Below are positions 32,748-41,883 of a DNA stretch of 64,000 nt, one piece after another (position 1 is the first letter of the stretch; each line of letters begins with the position of its first letter). The stretch covers positions 62,001 through 126,000 of the forward strand of contig MKVF01000021.1 of the NCBI GenBank assembly GCA_001899145.1, read 5' to 3'. The stretch is from Flavobacteriia bacterium 40-80 (GTDB lineage Bacteria > Bacteroidota > Bacteroidia > Flavobacteriales_D > Crocinitomicaceae). The translations under genes were made by a program, and so were the position numbers. The notes beneath the pieces are model-generated. The model was not told where the DNA came from and ran no database searches. It was given only the letters and a program-made list of their open reading frames with translations.

Positions 32748-33461
32748 ATGGATGATAAAATGATAACGATTGACAATTATTTAGACAATCATTACATACA
32801 CAGGAGCAATTGGTTGAGAGCTGCAGTGCTTGGAGCCAATGATGGGATAATTTCTATTTCCAGTTTGGCAATAGGTGTTGCTGCTGCGAGCTCAACAAGA
32901 GAACCGATTGTTTTGGCAACAGTTGCAGGATTAGTGGCCGGAGCTTTGTCAATGGCAGCTGGAGAATACGTTTCAGTAAGTTCTCAGACAGATACCGAAA
33001 AAGCAGACATCGAACGAGAGAAAAAGGAATTGGCAGAAATGCCCGAAGAAGAACTAAAAATATTAGCACAAATCTATGAGAAGAGAGGACTCGGAAGAGA
33101 AACCGCAATGCAAGTAGCAATTGAACTTACTGAAAAAGATGCTTTGGGAACTCATATTCGTGATGAATTGGGTCTTAATGAAATGAGCAAGGCAAATCCT
33201 ATTCAGGCAGCATTGGCTTCCGGAGCATCATTTACGGTTGGTGGCATTTTGCCACTATTGGTGATACTTTTTTCTCCAGTTGCAGGAATGGAATACTGGC
33301 TTTATGGATTTACAATCATATTTTTAATTATCTTGGGAATTGCATCTGCAAAAACCGGAGGTTCGAGTATTTTGAAAGCGATCATTCGGATTACAGTTTG
33401 GGGAACAATCGCGATGATCCTTTCTGCATTCGTTGGCTATCTTTTCGGAGTAAATGTTTAG
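32748..33461 (+). CDS. VIT1/CCC1 family divalent-metal transporter (chromosomal copy)
   Basis: A 237-residue homologue of the island VIT protein, with the same order: SNWLRAAVLGANDGIISISS, AGALSMAAGEYVSVSSQ, TEKADIEREKKELAEMPEEE, then three membrane segments ending AMILSAFVGYLFGVNV. By eye it is roughly 60% identical to the 16712-17407 protein. It probably exports Fe(II) or Mn(II). It lies 0.5 kb outside the island, so host and island each bring a copy. It is followed by a pseudogene and a DUF1003 gene on the same strand. Confidence 0.88.
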   Translation: MDDKMITIDNYLDNHYIHRSNWLRAAVLGANDGIISISSLAIGVAAASSTREPIVLATVAGLVAGALSMAAGEYVSVSSQTDTEKADIEREKKELAEMPEEELKILAQIYEKRGLGRETAMQVAIELTEKDALGTHIRDELGLNEMSKANPIQAALASGASFTVGGILPLLVILFSPVAGMEYWLYGFTIIFLIILGIASAKTGGSSILKAIIRITVWGTIAMILSAFVGYLFGVNV

Positions 33462-33480
33462 TTTTTAAAATACGATAATT

Positions 33481-33715
33481 ATGAACGGAGCACATTGGCA
33501 TTTAGCAGTAAATCATTTACCAATTATTTTTTCCTGTTGTAGGAGTAATTGGAATGACTACAGGATTAATTTTTAAATCAGAAGCAGTTAAACGCACTGC
33601 ATTTATAGTTTTATTTTTTGCTAAACAGACTGGTACGATTGGTGGAAAAATAAGATATATTGAAATCAGAAGTGGAAATGATATTCCATTGATAGAAAAC
33701 AGCGACAGCTACTAA
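33481..33715 (+). pseudogene. Remnant of a small membrane-protein gene
   Basis: MNGAHWHLAVNHLPII starts at 33481. A frame change near 33530 leads to VVGVIGMTTGLIFKSEAVKR, and a further break near 33622 joins to FAKQTGTIGGKIRYIEIRSG and the end at 33715. The two ends fit a family of about 150-residue, four-helix membrane proteins that starts with NHxPI and ends with ETGGxIRHxEI, so the middle seems deleted. It is not likely to make a functional protein. Confidence 0.7.
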
Positions 33716-33727
33716 AAACTATTTCAA

Positions 33728-34420
33728 ATGCCCATAAGTCACATTAGTAAACAAGAGATACCAAGAGGAGAAGATGTAAAAGCTCAAGACATCAGAGAAG
33801 GGATTTTTAGCTTAATTCAGGCTGATCATCCGGACTTTAACAGAGAATGTTACATCACATTAGCCGAACTTAATCAGTATAGGCGGCTATACTTAGCATC
33901 ACTGATTATTCAGGAGAAAGGAGAATTGGCAATCATTGACAGAGATGTTATGGATGCAATTAAAAACAATTCGATACTTTCTGAAAATATCCAGGATGAA
34001 ATGGAGGCTGAGCTGACTATCGGGCAAAAAATCGCTGATAGAGTTGCTGCATTTGGTGGTAGTTGGACTTTTATAATTACCTTCTTCTCATTTATTATTG
34101 TTTGGATGTCAATAAATGTTTGGTGTTTGACAACTAAATCTTTTGATCCGTATCCTTTTATTTTATTAAATCTTATACTTTCTTGTTTGGCAGCAATACA
34201 AGCGCCAATAATTATGATGAGCCAAAACAGGCAAGAACAAAAAGACAGACAACGAAGTGAGCACGATTATAAAATTAACCTTAAAGCTGAACTTGAAATC
34301 AAATTGTTAAGCGAGAAGATAGACCACTTACTTGTCCATCAAAATAATAAGTTATTAGAAATCCAAGAAGTTCAGATTGATTATTTAGAAGACTTGATGA
34401 AAGAAATAAAAAAGAAATGA
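33728..34420 (+). CDS. DUF1003 family membrane protein
   Basis: A 230-residue protein with a soluble N-terminal half, two membrane helices (GSWTFIITFFSFIIVWMSIN and PFILLNLILSCLAAIQAPII) and a charged C-terminal helix. MSQNRQEQKDRQRSEHDYKI is the diagnostic DUF1003 signature. The function of the family is unknown; it is often placed with metal or cyclophilin-type genes. It starts 13 bp after the pseudogene remnant. Confidence 0.85.
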   Translation: MPISHISKQEIPRGEDVKAQDIREGIFSLIQADHPDFNRECYITLAELNQYRRLYLASLIIQEKGELAIIDRDVMDAIKNNSILSENIQDEMEAELTIGQKIADRVAAFGGSWTFIITFFSFIIVWMSINVWCLTTKSFDPYPFILLNLILSCLAAIQAPIIMMSQNRQEQKDRQRSEHDYKINLKAELEIKLLSEKIDHLLVHQNNKLLEIQEVQIDYLEDLMKEIKKK

Positions 34421-34878
34421 AGCGGAGGAATATCACAAACCCATACTTCAGTACTTACTGCATTTTATAAGGGACATTATAAATTGTTGCTCTTGGACTG
34501 ATCATTATCCAGGTGATAATCGAGACTTGAATTGTCAGATGACTACCATAAATAAGACAATTATTCTCTGAGAAAAAAATACCGTGTATTAATTGTATTA
34601 TTTTATCGTTTGAAATTACTCTGTAAACTTCTTTGGCTGTGATATCGCTGCTTAACAAATCTAAAATGGTAACAACATCTGAAGCAGGGTTGCGTGAACC
34701 ACTAAAGGAAATGGCAGAATTACAATTTCTCTGTGCAATACCAGGATTTATAACGGTTTGCGTCGCAACATAATGCTGATTTCTTCAATGACTACATTTT
34801 TCAAAATCAAACTAACATCAAAGGTACATCAGCATTGTTTTTATAAGAGTTATTCTCGCATATAGCTGGTAAGAGTTG
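34421..34878. other. Intergenic stretch, no gene supported
   Basis: About 460 bp between the DUF1003 gene and the convergent cold-shock-domain gene. A 67-codon frame on the - strand at 34455-34658 has no family resemblance or start signal. I see no clear terminator. It may hold decayed sequence. Confidence 0.4.
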
Positions 34879-35313
34879 TCACTCAATTACCACACGTACT
34901 GCTGCCCATCCTTTTGCCCCTTTTTCCTTTTCAAATCGTACTTTTTTCCCTTTTGCAGGCTCTCCTGAAATGTTGTTCTGGTGGACAAAGAAATTTTCAT
35001 CATCAGCGGTTTTGATGAACCCATATCCTTTGGTATCATCAAAATAATTGATAACTCCTCTCAGTATAGGATCAATTTCTTCTTTCTCACGCTTTGGTAT
35101 CCCGATTTCAATGTGCTTTGCTTTAATCTCTTTTTTCGCTTTCGGATCCGGCGGCGTATCGCGGAGGATTCCGTTTTCATCCACATAAGCCATCATGCTT
35201 TCCCAACCTCCTCCGGTAGCACCTTCTTTACGCGCTTCCTTTTTGGATTGTTTTTCTTTTCTGCGTTGTGATTTCTTTTTTTCTCTTTCTTTTTTATTAA
35301 AGGTTTCTGCCAT
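34879..35313 (-). CDS. Cold-shock-domain protein with basic N-terminal extension
   Basis: A 144-residue protein. The first 35 residues are extremely Lys/Arg/Glu-rich (KKEREKKKSQRRKEKQSKKE) and probably disordered. A linker with GGWESMMAYVDENGILRDTP follows, then a C-terminal cold-shock domain: GVINYFDDTKGYGFIKT with RNP1, ENFFVHQNNI with RNP2, and KVRFEKEKGAKGWAAVRV. It should bind single-stranded RNA or DNA as a chaperone. This larger form recurs in Bacteroidota. It lies next to a desaturase and near a DEAD-box helicase and a CspA, which together suggest a cold-response neighbourhood. Confidence 0.87.
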   Translation of the reverse strand: MAETFNKKEREKKKSQRRKEKQSKKEARKEGATGGGWESMMAYVDENGILRDTPPDPKAKKEIKAKHIEIGIPKREKEEIDPILRGVINYFDDTKGYGFIKTADDENFFVHQNNISGEPAKGKKVRFEKEKGAKGWAAVRVVIE

Positions 35314-35336
35314 AATTTATGTATATATTAAAATTT

Positions 35337-36446
35337 TTATTGTTGAAGTGTTTTCATTCTTCCGAGCAGGCGCAAAGTTCTTATATGTCCTGAAACAGCT
35401 GAAAAAAGTGTCTTGTTGACATAATAAGGTACCTGAAAATCTTTCGCTGTGCGTGCAACGATTTTACTGATAGTACGATAATGAACATGACAGATATTCG
35501 GAAATAAATGATGTTCTATCTGGTTGGTTAGTCCTCCCAAATACCAGAAAAGAAGCCTGTTTTTAGGAGCAAAATTGCTCGTTGTCTGCAATTGATGAGT
35601 GTACCAATTGGCATTCATTTGCTTATTTTCATCGGGCTGCGGAAACTGCATATCAGGCACCACATGTGCCAACTGAAATACAACACTTAGCAGAATGCCT
35701 GCCAACAAGTGCATTAGCACAAATCCGGTTAAAATCCAATAAACGGAAAACGGAGCAAAGATCATCGGTAGCACCAAAGCGTACGTGAAATAAAACGCTT
35801 TCAACGGTATTAATTTCAGCAACCGGATATAGTATTCTTTCTTTGTACGGATCAATCCCATTTTGTAGTAATCTCCTGCTTTCTTAAAGTCTTTCACCGT
35901 CACCCAGTACAGTGTCAGCACCCCATAAAAGAGCCACACATAATAATGCTGGAAACGATGGATTTTATAGCTTTTGCTGTATGGCGAAAAGCGCAGCAGA
36001 AATAAAGGAGCATCTATATCTTCATCATGCCCGTGAATGTTGGTGTAAGTATGGTGAAGCACATTGTGCTGCAATTTCCACATTTCACTGCTGCACCCCA
36101 TATAATCCAGAGTATGACTAAGCATGTGGCTCAATCGCGAGCGCTTCGTGTAAGCACCGTGATTGGCATCATGCATGATTCCCATCCCTATTCCCGCTAT
36201 GCCAAATCCACTGATAAGGTAGAGAAAGATGGCAATAACAGGTGATGTAATACTACCGCAACTCAATAAAACAACCGGTATTGTATAAACAAGCAACATC
36301 ACAATGGTTTTCAAAACCATATTGGCATTTGCCCGTTTATGTGCTTTGCTCAGTTTGAAATACAGGTTTACTCTTCGTTTAAGTGCTTTGGAAAATTCCT
36401 GTTCAACAGTCTGAGAAAATTTAAGATGTCTGATACGCTCCGGTAT
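35337..36446 (-). CDS. Acyl-CoA/phospholipid fatty-acid desaturase (start uncertain)
   Basis: A membrane di-iron desaturase. The three histidine boxes are intact: HDANHGAY, HNVLHHTYTN and QIEHHLFP, with hydrophobic pairs between them. The first ATG (36320) gives 327 residues. The frame stays open another 42 codons to about 36446 and encodes HLKFSQTVEQEFSKALKRRV and YFKLSKAHKRANAN, which look like the normal family N-terminus, for a total near 369. No ATG, GTG or TTG suits that extension, so a rare start or a small 5' lesion is possible. It likely introduces a front-end or mid-chain double bond to keep membranes fluid. Confidence 0.85.
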   Translation of the reverse strand: MPERIRHLKFSQTVEQEFSKALKRRVNLYFKLSKAHKRANANMVLKTIVMLLVYTIPVVLLSCGSITSPVIAIFLYLISGFGIAGIGMGIMHDANHGAYTKRSRLSHMLSHTLDYMGCSSEMWKLQHNVLHHTYTNIHGHDEDIDAPLFLLRFSPYSKSYKIHRFQHYYVWLFYGVLTLYWVTVKDFKKAGDYYKMGLIRTKKEYYIRLLKLIPLKAFYFTYALVLPMIFAPFSVYWILTGFVLMHLLAGILLSVVFQLAHVVPDMQFPQPDENKQMNANWYTHQLQTTSNFAPKNRLLFWYLGGLTNQIEHHLFPNICHVHYRTISKIVARTAKDFQVPYYVNKTLFSAVSGHIRTLRLLGRMKTLQQ

Positions 36447-37288
36447 TTAATTATTATGAAAATTAAACCTTTTTCTTCTGTGCAAGAGATAAAATGTCTG
36501 TATTTCCTGAGAACAAACAGTACTGAATCCCCAAATAAAATGATATAAAACAGAAAGAAAAAACGATAAACGTTTCGACAAGACTAAATTACAGCACCAA
36601 TTTATTTTACAGATGTATTTGGCTGTACAAAGATAATACTTTTATTTTAAATTTGGCGGAAGCAGCCCGAAAGAAAATAAATCTGCTGGTATCAGAAATT
36701 TCCGTATCTTTGTTCCCGAACAAGTTAATTCTGCTTTTTGGAAACAACTTACATGTGGTTGTTTCAAAGGTTTTAAATCGTAGTACAACAACCTTATCAT
36801 CTTTCAGAATTTTCATGTAAATAACCGGCCATAATAGATTGATGGCTAAGGATGATGGCTCAGGCAAATAGCCGCCTGCCGGAAATTGTTATTGAAATTA
36901 AGAAATAGAAAATCAGGTTCTCCGCCTGAATTTAAAAAACGAATCTGAATCAGCAGCTGTGGATTCGTGAATTGATTAGTAAGAGGTAGCTCCTCGTTCA
37001 CAACAGATTTTCGGAATTTTTATACCTGCTCTGATTTTAAAATAGCCTGGACTGTTTTTAAGATTAGCAGAGTAGCAAATGCCAATGCGGTAACTGTTTA
37101 AACAATAAAGGCGAAGCTGATATTGGATTTTACGGATTTGCTTTTGGTGTTATTATACCCCGGCAGGGAGTAAATCTGCCGGAAAGACAGAGATGTTATC
37201 AGAACAAACAGCTCTGTCTATACAAAACAAGTCGGGAAAATCCCGCTGATTTTAACAAAAGCACCCGAAAGGGTAGGAAAAGAAAATT
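36447..37288. other. Long intergenic region before the DEAD-box gene
   Basis: About 840 bp with no credible gene (an 86-codon - strand frame at 36607-36867 is unsupported). The last part carries small hairpins, CGGGA/TCCCG (37232-37244) and ACCC-GAAA-GGGT (about 37263-37274), shortly before the helicase start, so a long structured 5' leader is likely, as in cold-regulated mRNAs. Confidence 0.45.
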
Positions 37289-38488
37289 ATGCAAACAAGT
37301 ATAAATAAACGTACACCTGCCAGAACAAACCGAACAAGAGTTTCCGGCCAACAGCAAAGAAATAACAATTCAAAAAAATCAACGCTGAACCCGGAATTGC
37401 TTATTCAACAGGCAGTAGTTTCTTCTGTAAAAGCAATTACAGTCGCAACACGCTTTGAAGAGATGGATTTACAACGCCAGCTCAAAGCTAACATTCAAAA
37501 AATGGGGTTCATTTCACCTACTGAGATTCAGGATAAAACCTTTGATAAGTTGGTGAACGGGGCAAACCTGATCGGGATTGCCAACACCGGAACAGGAAAA
37601 ACAGGCGCTTTCCTTATTCCTATCCTGGAGAACCTGCTCCGTAATAACGACCGTAAATTTCAATCATTGATTATCGTTCCTACACGAGAGCTGGCTTTAC
37701 AGGTTTATGATGAATTTAAAAAGCTGTCCGAAGGGCTGAAGCTAAGAGCTGCTTGCTATATCGGCGGAACAAATATTGAAAAGGACATCCTGAGCCTGAA
37801 CAATTATTTTGATTTGGTGATCGGTACTCCGGGACGTTTACTGGATCTGAGGAACAGAGGAAATTTAAAGCTCAGCAAATTTGAGGTGCTGGTGCTGGAT
37901 GAATTTGATAAAATGCTTGATATGGGCTTTATCCGTGATATCCGTGAGCTGGTGGGAGGAATGAAGCAACGTAAACAAACATTGTTGTTTTCTGCGACAA
38001 AAGACCCGAAACAGCAAACCATCATCAATGAAATTGTAAGCAATCCGTTTGTTGTGGAAATTCACTCAGGAGATCAAAGCTCCAAAAATGTGGAGCAGGA
38101 TATTATCAAAATCCCGGAAGGACAGGATAAATTCAAAATTTTACTTGATTTACTGGCAGATAAGGATTTCGACAAAGTCATTTTGTTTACGGAAACAAAG
38201 CACCTGGCGAATCGCTTATCAAAAAAGCTTAATAATTCCGGGGTCAAATCCGATCAGATCCACGGAAACAAGTCACAAAATTACAGGATAAACGCACTGG
38301 AAAAATTTAAAAAGGGAAGTATCAGGGTATTGGTTGCGACAGACGTCGCTGCAAGAGGAATTGACGTGAACAATGTTTCACTGGTTGTCAATTATCAGCT
38401 CCCAAAAGACTTTGATACTTATATCCACCGGGTTGGAAGAACCGGAAGAGCAGGAAAAACAGGAACAGCCTACACATTTGTAGATTGA
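37289..38488 (+). CDS. DEAD-box-type RNA helicase with DEFD motif II
   Basis: A 399-residue ATP-dependent RNA helicase. It has a basic, disordered N-terminus (about 1-50), then FEEMDLQRQL and the Q motif, Walker A ANTGTGKT (98-105), PTRELA, TPGRLL, motif II as DEFD (204-207), SAT in LFSATKD, and HRVGRTGRAGKTG as motif VI. The Ala-to-Phe change in DEAD is seen in a Bacteroidota group and should not abolish ATPase function. The chain ends right after motif VI with no long C-terminal tail. A CspA gene follows 37 bp downstream, so joint expression in cold is likely. Confidence 0.9.
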   Translation: MQTSINKRTPARTNRTRVSGQQQRNNNSKKSTLNPELLIQQAVVSSVKAITVATRFEEMDLQRQLKANIQKMGFISPTEIQDKTFDKLVNGANLIGIANTGTGKTGAFLIPILENLLRNNDRKFQSLIIVPTRELALQVYDEFKKLSEGLKLRAACYIGGTNIEKDILSLNNYFDLVIGTPGRLLDLRNRGNLKLSKFEVLVLDEFDKMLDMGFIRDIRELVGGMKQRKQTLLFSATKDPKQQTIINEIVSNPFVVEIHSGDQSSKNVEQDIIKIPEGQDKFKILLDLLADKDFDKVILFTETKHLANRLSKKLNNSGVKSDQIHGNKSQNYRINALEKFKKGSIRVLVATDVAARGIDVNNVSLVVNYQLPKDFDTYIHRVGRTGRAGKTGTAYTFVD

Positions 38489-38525
38489 TCCTATTTCAAA
38501 TAGTAACATAATAATTTAAAGTAAA

Positions 38526-38720
38526 ATGCAAGAAGGAACAGTAAAATTCTTCAATGAAACAAAAGGTTTTGGTTTCATTAATGACTCAAACAGCGGAAAA
38601 GACATTTTCGTACATTTATCAGGTTTGGTAAATAAAATCAGAGAAAACGATAAAGTTAGCTATGATGTTGAGGAAACTCCAAAAGGATTGAGCGCGATAA
38701 ATGTGAAAGTGATTAACTGA
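38526..38720 (+). CDS. Cold-shock protein, CspA family
   Basis: A 64-residue single cold-shock domain: GTVKFFNETKGFGFI with RNP1, KDIFVHLSGL with RNP2, and KVSYDVEETPKGLSAINVKV at the end. It is a nucleic-acid chaperone that melts RNA structure. The ORF follows the DEAD-box gene by 37 bp and is closed by a strong terminator. Confidence 0.93.
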   Translation: MQEGTVKFFNETKGFGFINDSNSGKDIFVHLSGLVNKIRENDKVSYDVEETPKGLSAINVKVIN

Positions 38721-38752
38721 TCAGCATTAAAATCTGCTCCCTTCACCGGGAG

Positions 38753-38782
38753 AAAAAGCCTGGCAAATGTCAGGCTTTTTTA
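38753..38782 (+). terminator. Rho-independent terminator
   Basis: AAAAAGCCTG (38753-38762) pairs with CAGGCTTTTT (38771-38780) around an 8-nt loop. It ends the helicase-CspA transcript. Confidence 0.85.
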
Positions 38783-38954
38783 TTTACATTCATCTTGATT
38801 AATTGTATGGGCTCCTGTTTGCTAAAGCCGGATAAGAAAAACGGAAGGTTTTTTTTAAGAAAACTTAAGACCTTTAAAATTTTATATTCTATCATTTATT
38901 TGATACATTTGAGAATATACTATTAAGTACTTTTTTAACCTTAATTTTTATAGC

Positions 38955-39431
38955 ATGAAACCAAACATCGGAATTACAGACAAAAATTTAAAGGAAATAT
39001 GTGCACTTCTGAACAATAGCCTGGCAGATTCACATATTCTATATTTCAAGCTTCGTAAGTACCACTGGAATCTCAAAGGAGATAACTTTATGGAACTTCA
39101 TAAATTGTTTGAAAGCCAATATACCGAAGTGCAGGAAGCAATTGATGAGATTGCTGAACGAGTGAGCCAGCTGGGAGGCGTGGCGATAGGCACTACTTCC
39201 GAATTTTCAAAGTTGTCTTCTCTTAAAGAGAGCCCCGGAAAGAACCCCGAAGACAATATGAACATGATAAAAGAGCTGCTTGGGGATCACGAAACGATCA
39301 TTCGTAGCCTGAGGGAAAGCATAGATGCGATAAGTGAAAAATTCGGAGATGAAGGTACCGCTGATTTTCTTACGGGACTGATGGAAGATCACGAGAAGAT
39401 GGCTTGGATCTTAAGAAGATATTTTAAATAA
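38955..39431 (+). CDS. dps: Dps-family ferritin-like protein
   Basis: A 158-residue four-helix DNA-protection protein. The ferroxidase residues are in the first helices: YFKLRKYHWNLKGDNFMELH, and EVQEAIDEIAERVSQLGG. The last helix is EDHEKMAWILRRYF. It forms dodecamers that oxidise and store iron and may coat DNA under starvation or peroxide stress. It is a single gene with its own upstream region of about 170 bp after the CspA terminator. Confidence 0.92.
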   Translation: MKPNIGITDKNLKEICALLNNSLADSHILYFKLRKYHWNLKGDNFMELHKLFESQYTEVQEAIDEIAERVSQLGGVAIGTTSEFSKLSSLKESPGKNPEDNMNMIKELLGDHETIIRSLRESIDAISEKFGDEGTADFLTGLMEDHEKMAWILRRYFK

Positions 39432-39525
39432 CTGCTCTTTAAATAAAGCACGATTGAAAGTCCGGATTTACAGAAATTGCGGACTTCATTTATTTTTTCG
39501 GAAAAATATTTATACCCTAAAGAAC

Positions 39526-39858
39526 ATGATTATGAGCAGCGAAACACCTTACAATTACGATACATTAAGCGAAGCAGTGAATGATCTGATCAGACGCGGC
39601 TATACGGCGGATTTCTTAATTATGAACGAAAAAGACTGTCTGATATGCCATAACAATAATCTGGAGCTTTCCCCTGAAGAATTTGTAATCGACGAGGTAC
39701 ACCGCTTTGAAGGAATGACAGATCCCGCGGATGAAAGTATCCTCTTTGCCATTTCATCTTCCGTGCACAATCTGAAAGGATTGGTAATTAACAGCTACGG
39801 AGCCGATTTCGGTTATCGCTCTTCAAAATTAGTAGAACATTTGCGCAAGTACCTGTGA
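39526..39858 (+). CDS. Small conserved Bacteroidota protein
   Basis: A protein of about 110 residues matching a family with the pattern NYDTLSEAVNDLIRRGYTADF, LSPEEFVIDEVHRFEGMTDP, ESILFAISS and KGLVINSYG. Database entries often call this family phosphoribosylpyrophosphate synthetase, but it is far too short and lacks a PRPP-binding loop, so I reject that name. It is soluble. I start at ATG 39526 (ATG 39532 also possible); the frame upstream to 39454 lacks a good start. It ends 3 bp from the convergent gene. Confidence 0.72.
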   Translation: MIMSSETPYNYDTLSEAVNDLIRRGYTADFLIMNEKDCLICHNNNLELSPEEFVIDEVHRFEGMTDPADESILFAISSSVHNLKGLVINSYGADFGYRSSKLVEHLRKYL

Positions 39859-39861
39859 AGC

Positions 39862-40761
39862 TTATCTTTGTAAGAAATTCCAGCGTAATTCGTCCAGCTT
39901 TTCTTTTAAGGAACGTTTCAGGTTCCTGCCCTCCATCCGGAAGTAATTCTTAGTGAACAAAGCCGGGTTTAAAGTATGTTTCAAAGCCCTTTTCACGGAG
40001 CTTTCATTGGAGTAGGGAAATTTCCGGATGTCGAAATGAGATTTTAACCGGGGTTCGATCTTTTCAAAATAAACCGTCCGGTTGTGCCAGTAAAACGGAT
40101 TTTGCTTTCTTGGTACCAGCACTTCCATACCGATATGAAAAGTCAGATGCGCATCCGGAACATATAACGGTTTTTCTGCAAAAGCAAGCAGATTGTGAAT
40201 CAGGCTGACCTCCAGAAATGATATTCCGACACAGATGTTGTCAAGAATTAATTTGTCCAATAAGCTTTTATGAAAAATAAAGCAGTCAAATCCGGGATGT
40301 GATTTCCCCGGATCGGCGTACATTAACGGTAACTCTTCAATTTTAGAATACGTATTTTTCAGTCGTCTCCGGTTAATGATAACCGCATCGTGGCCAAGCC
40401 CGGTTATTTGCCGGACACTTTCATAAAAAAAGGGCATCAGGGCAATGTCAACATTAGTAAAAATGTAATAATCACCATCGGTTTCTTTCAGCTTCTGCAG
40501 AATATCATGAATAAGCGGGAGCTTACGCTGGGATAATTTTGCATTAACATCCAGCACAGAGCGCGTTAGGTTGCTGAGCTGACGGAACCCTTCCGGAATG
40601 ATCGTCTTGTCTTCTTCAAACTGCGTAGTAACGATTTGTACATTCGTTTCTGTAAAACGTTTAGCCGTCAGCATACTTTGAAAAGTGATAGGCTGCGCGA
40701 TGCTTAATTCCGATTTTTCACTTAACTTTACGGGATTGATAATATGGACGAAACGAATCAA
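39862..40761 (-). CDS. Glycosyltransferase-like protein of unknown specificity
   Basis: A 299-residue protein at the left edge of the glycan locus. The first strand IRFVHIINPV and the later YYIFTNVDIALMPFFYE (an NxD in place of DxD) suggest a nucleotide-sugar GT-A-like fold. GFDCFIFHKSLLDKLIL follows, as in proteins that read another sugar or address. The C-terminus is basic. It is divergent from the aminotransferase gene with no spacing between the two starts (40761 and 40762). Confidence 0.55.
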   Translation of the reverse strand: MIRFVHIINPVKLSEKSELSIAQPITFQSMLTAKRFTETNVQIVTTQFEEDKTIIPEGFRQLSNLTRSVLDVNAKLSQRKLPLIHDILQKLKETDGDYYIFTNVDIALMPFFYESVRQITGLGHDAVIINRRRLKNTYSKIEELPLMYADPGKSHPGFDCFIFHKSLLDKLILDNICVGISFLEVSLIHNLLAFAEKPLYVPDAHLTFHIGMEVLVPRKQNPFYWHNRTVYFEKIEPRLKSHFDIRKFPYSNESSVKRALKHTLNPALFTKNYFRMEGRNLKRSLKEKLDELRWNFLQR

Positions 40762-41883
40762 ATGAAGGTAAAATTTAATGATATTTTCAAATCTATTAAT
40801 TATTTGAATTACGTTGAAGATTTATTTTCGGATTATGATCATTTTCGTTCAAAAAAATATTCGCTGCTATCATTAGAATTGCTCCGAAAACGTTTTCCAG
40901 CTTCCGGATTATGGCTCACACATTCTGCCACCGGAGCTTTGGAGATGATAGCAAAAGCCATTAAAATTCAGGCCGGAGACGAGATAATAATGTCTTCCTT
41001 TACATTTGTTTCAACAGCGAATGCTTTTGTAAATTACGGAGCAAAACCTGTATTTGTAGATATTTCAGAGGAAGATTTCAATATTGATATTCGCAAAATT
41101 GAAGATAAAATAACGAAAAATACAAAAGCCATTGTTATTACTCATTATGGAGGACATGCAACTGATCTTGAATTCCTGAAGCAATTGTGTAAAAAATACC
41201 AGTTGTTCCTGATCGAAGATGCAGCAATGGCGTATGGAAATTCATATCAGGGAGAACAATTAGGCAGTATTGGTGATTTTGGAGTGATTAGCTTTGATAT
41301 TACGAAACAAATTTCTGCCGTTCAGGGAGGGCTTTTGATCTGTAACCGTCCGGAATTTCAAGACACATTGGACCACATTTACCATATCGGGACAAACCGG
41401 ACGCAGTTCATGCAGCAGAGCAAACCTTATTACGAATGGGTGAACGTTGGCTCTAAGTATCAGATGAATGAACTGAATGCGGTAGCATTATATGATAACC
41501 TGCTGAACGAAGAAGAAATTCTTTCCCGCAGAAATGCGATTTCAACGTTATATTATGACGGACTGCAATCACTAAAAGAAAAAGGTATCAATTTGATTTC
41601 AGCAGAAAAGCTTGCAGCAAATATTCATCTCTTTTACCTGCTTTTACCGACTGCCGGGGAAAGGAATGAGCTAATCGCTCATTTGAATGAAAGAGGCATT
41701 GAAGCGTTATTCCACTATATTCCGTTGCACAACTCTGAAATGGGAAGAACGTTCGGCGAACAAGATTTACCGGTTACTGAAAGCGTTTCGGAAAGACTGG
41801 TTCGTCTGCCGCTGCACGTTAACTTAGAGGATGAAACCGTTTTAAGAGTAATCAGAGAGGTAAATCTTTTTGGAAATGAGTAG
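40762..41883 (+). CDS. DegT/DnrJ/EryC1-type sugar aminotransferase
   Basis: A PLP enzyme of about 373 residues that aminates a keto-sugar nucleotide. HSATGALEMIAKAI is the cofactor phosphate region, EIIMSSFTFVSTANAFVNYG follows, and FLIEDAAMAYGNSY holds the aspartate that binds the PLP nitrogen. SFDITKQISAVQGG holds the Schiff-base lysine. I start at ATG 40762, which avoids overlap with the divergent gene; ATG 40744 is in frame too. It overlaps the exporter permease gene at its stop (ATGAGTAG), so translation is coupled. Confidence 0.87.
   Translation: MKVKFNDIFKSINYLNYVEDLFSDYDHFRSKKYSLLSLELLRKRFPASGLWLTHSATGALEMIAKAIKIQAGDEIIMSSFTFVSTANAFVNYGAKPVFVDISEEDFNIDIRKIEDKITKNTKAIVITHYGGHATDLEFLKQLCKKYQLFLIEDAAMAYGNSYQGEQLGSIGDFGVISFDITKQISAVQGGLLICNRPEFQDTLDHIYHIGTNRTQFMQQSKPYYEWVNVGSKYQMNELNAVALYDNLLNEEEILSRRNAISTLYYDGLQSLKEKGINLISAEKLAANIHLFYLLLPTAGERNELIAHLNERGIEALFHYIPLHNSEMGRTFGEQDLPVTESVSERLVRLPLHVNLEDETVLRVIREVNLFGNE

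Noticed and set aside
34455-34658. 67-codon frame on the - strand
   Set aside because: No recognisable family, no clear start signal, and it is not linked to neighbours.
36607-36867. 86-codon frame on the - strand
   Set aside because: No family resemblance or start context, and it lies in a likely leader or promoter region.
39526-39858. Name phosphoribosylpyrophosphate synthetase, used for this family in databases
   Set aside because: The protein is about 110 residues and lacks the PRPP-binding and ATP-binding motifs.
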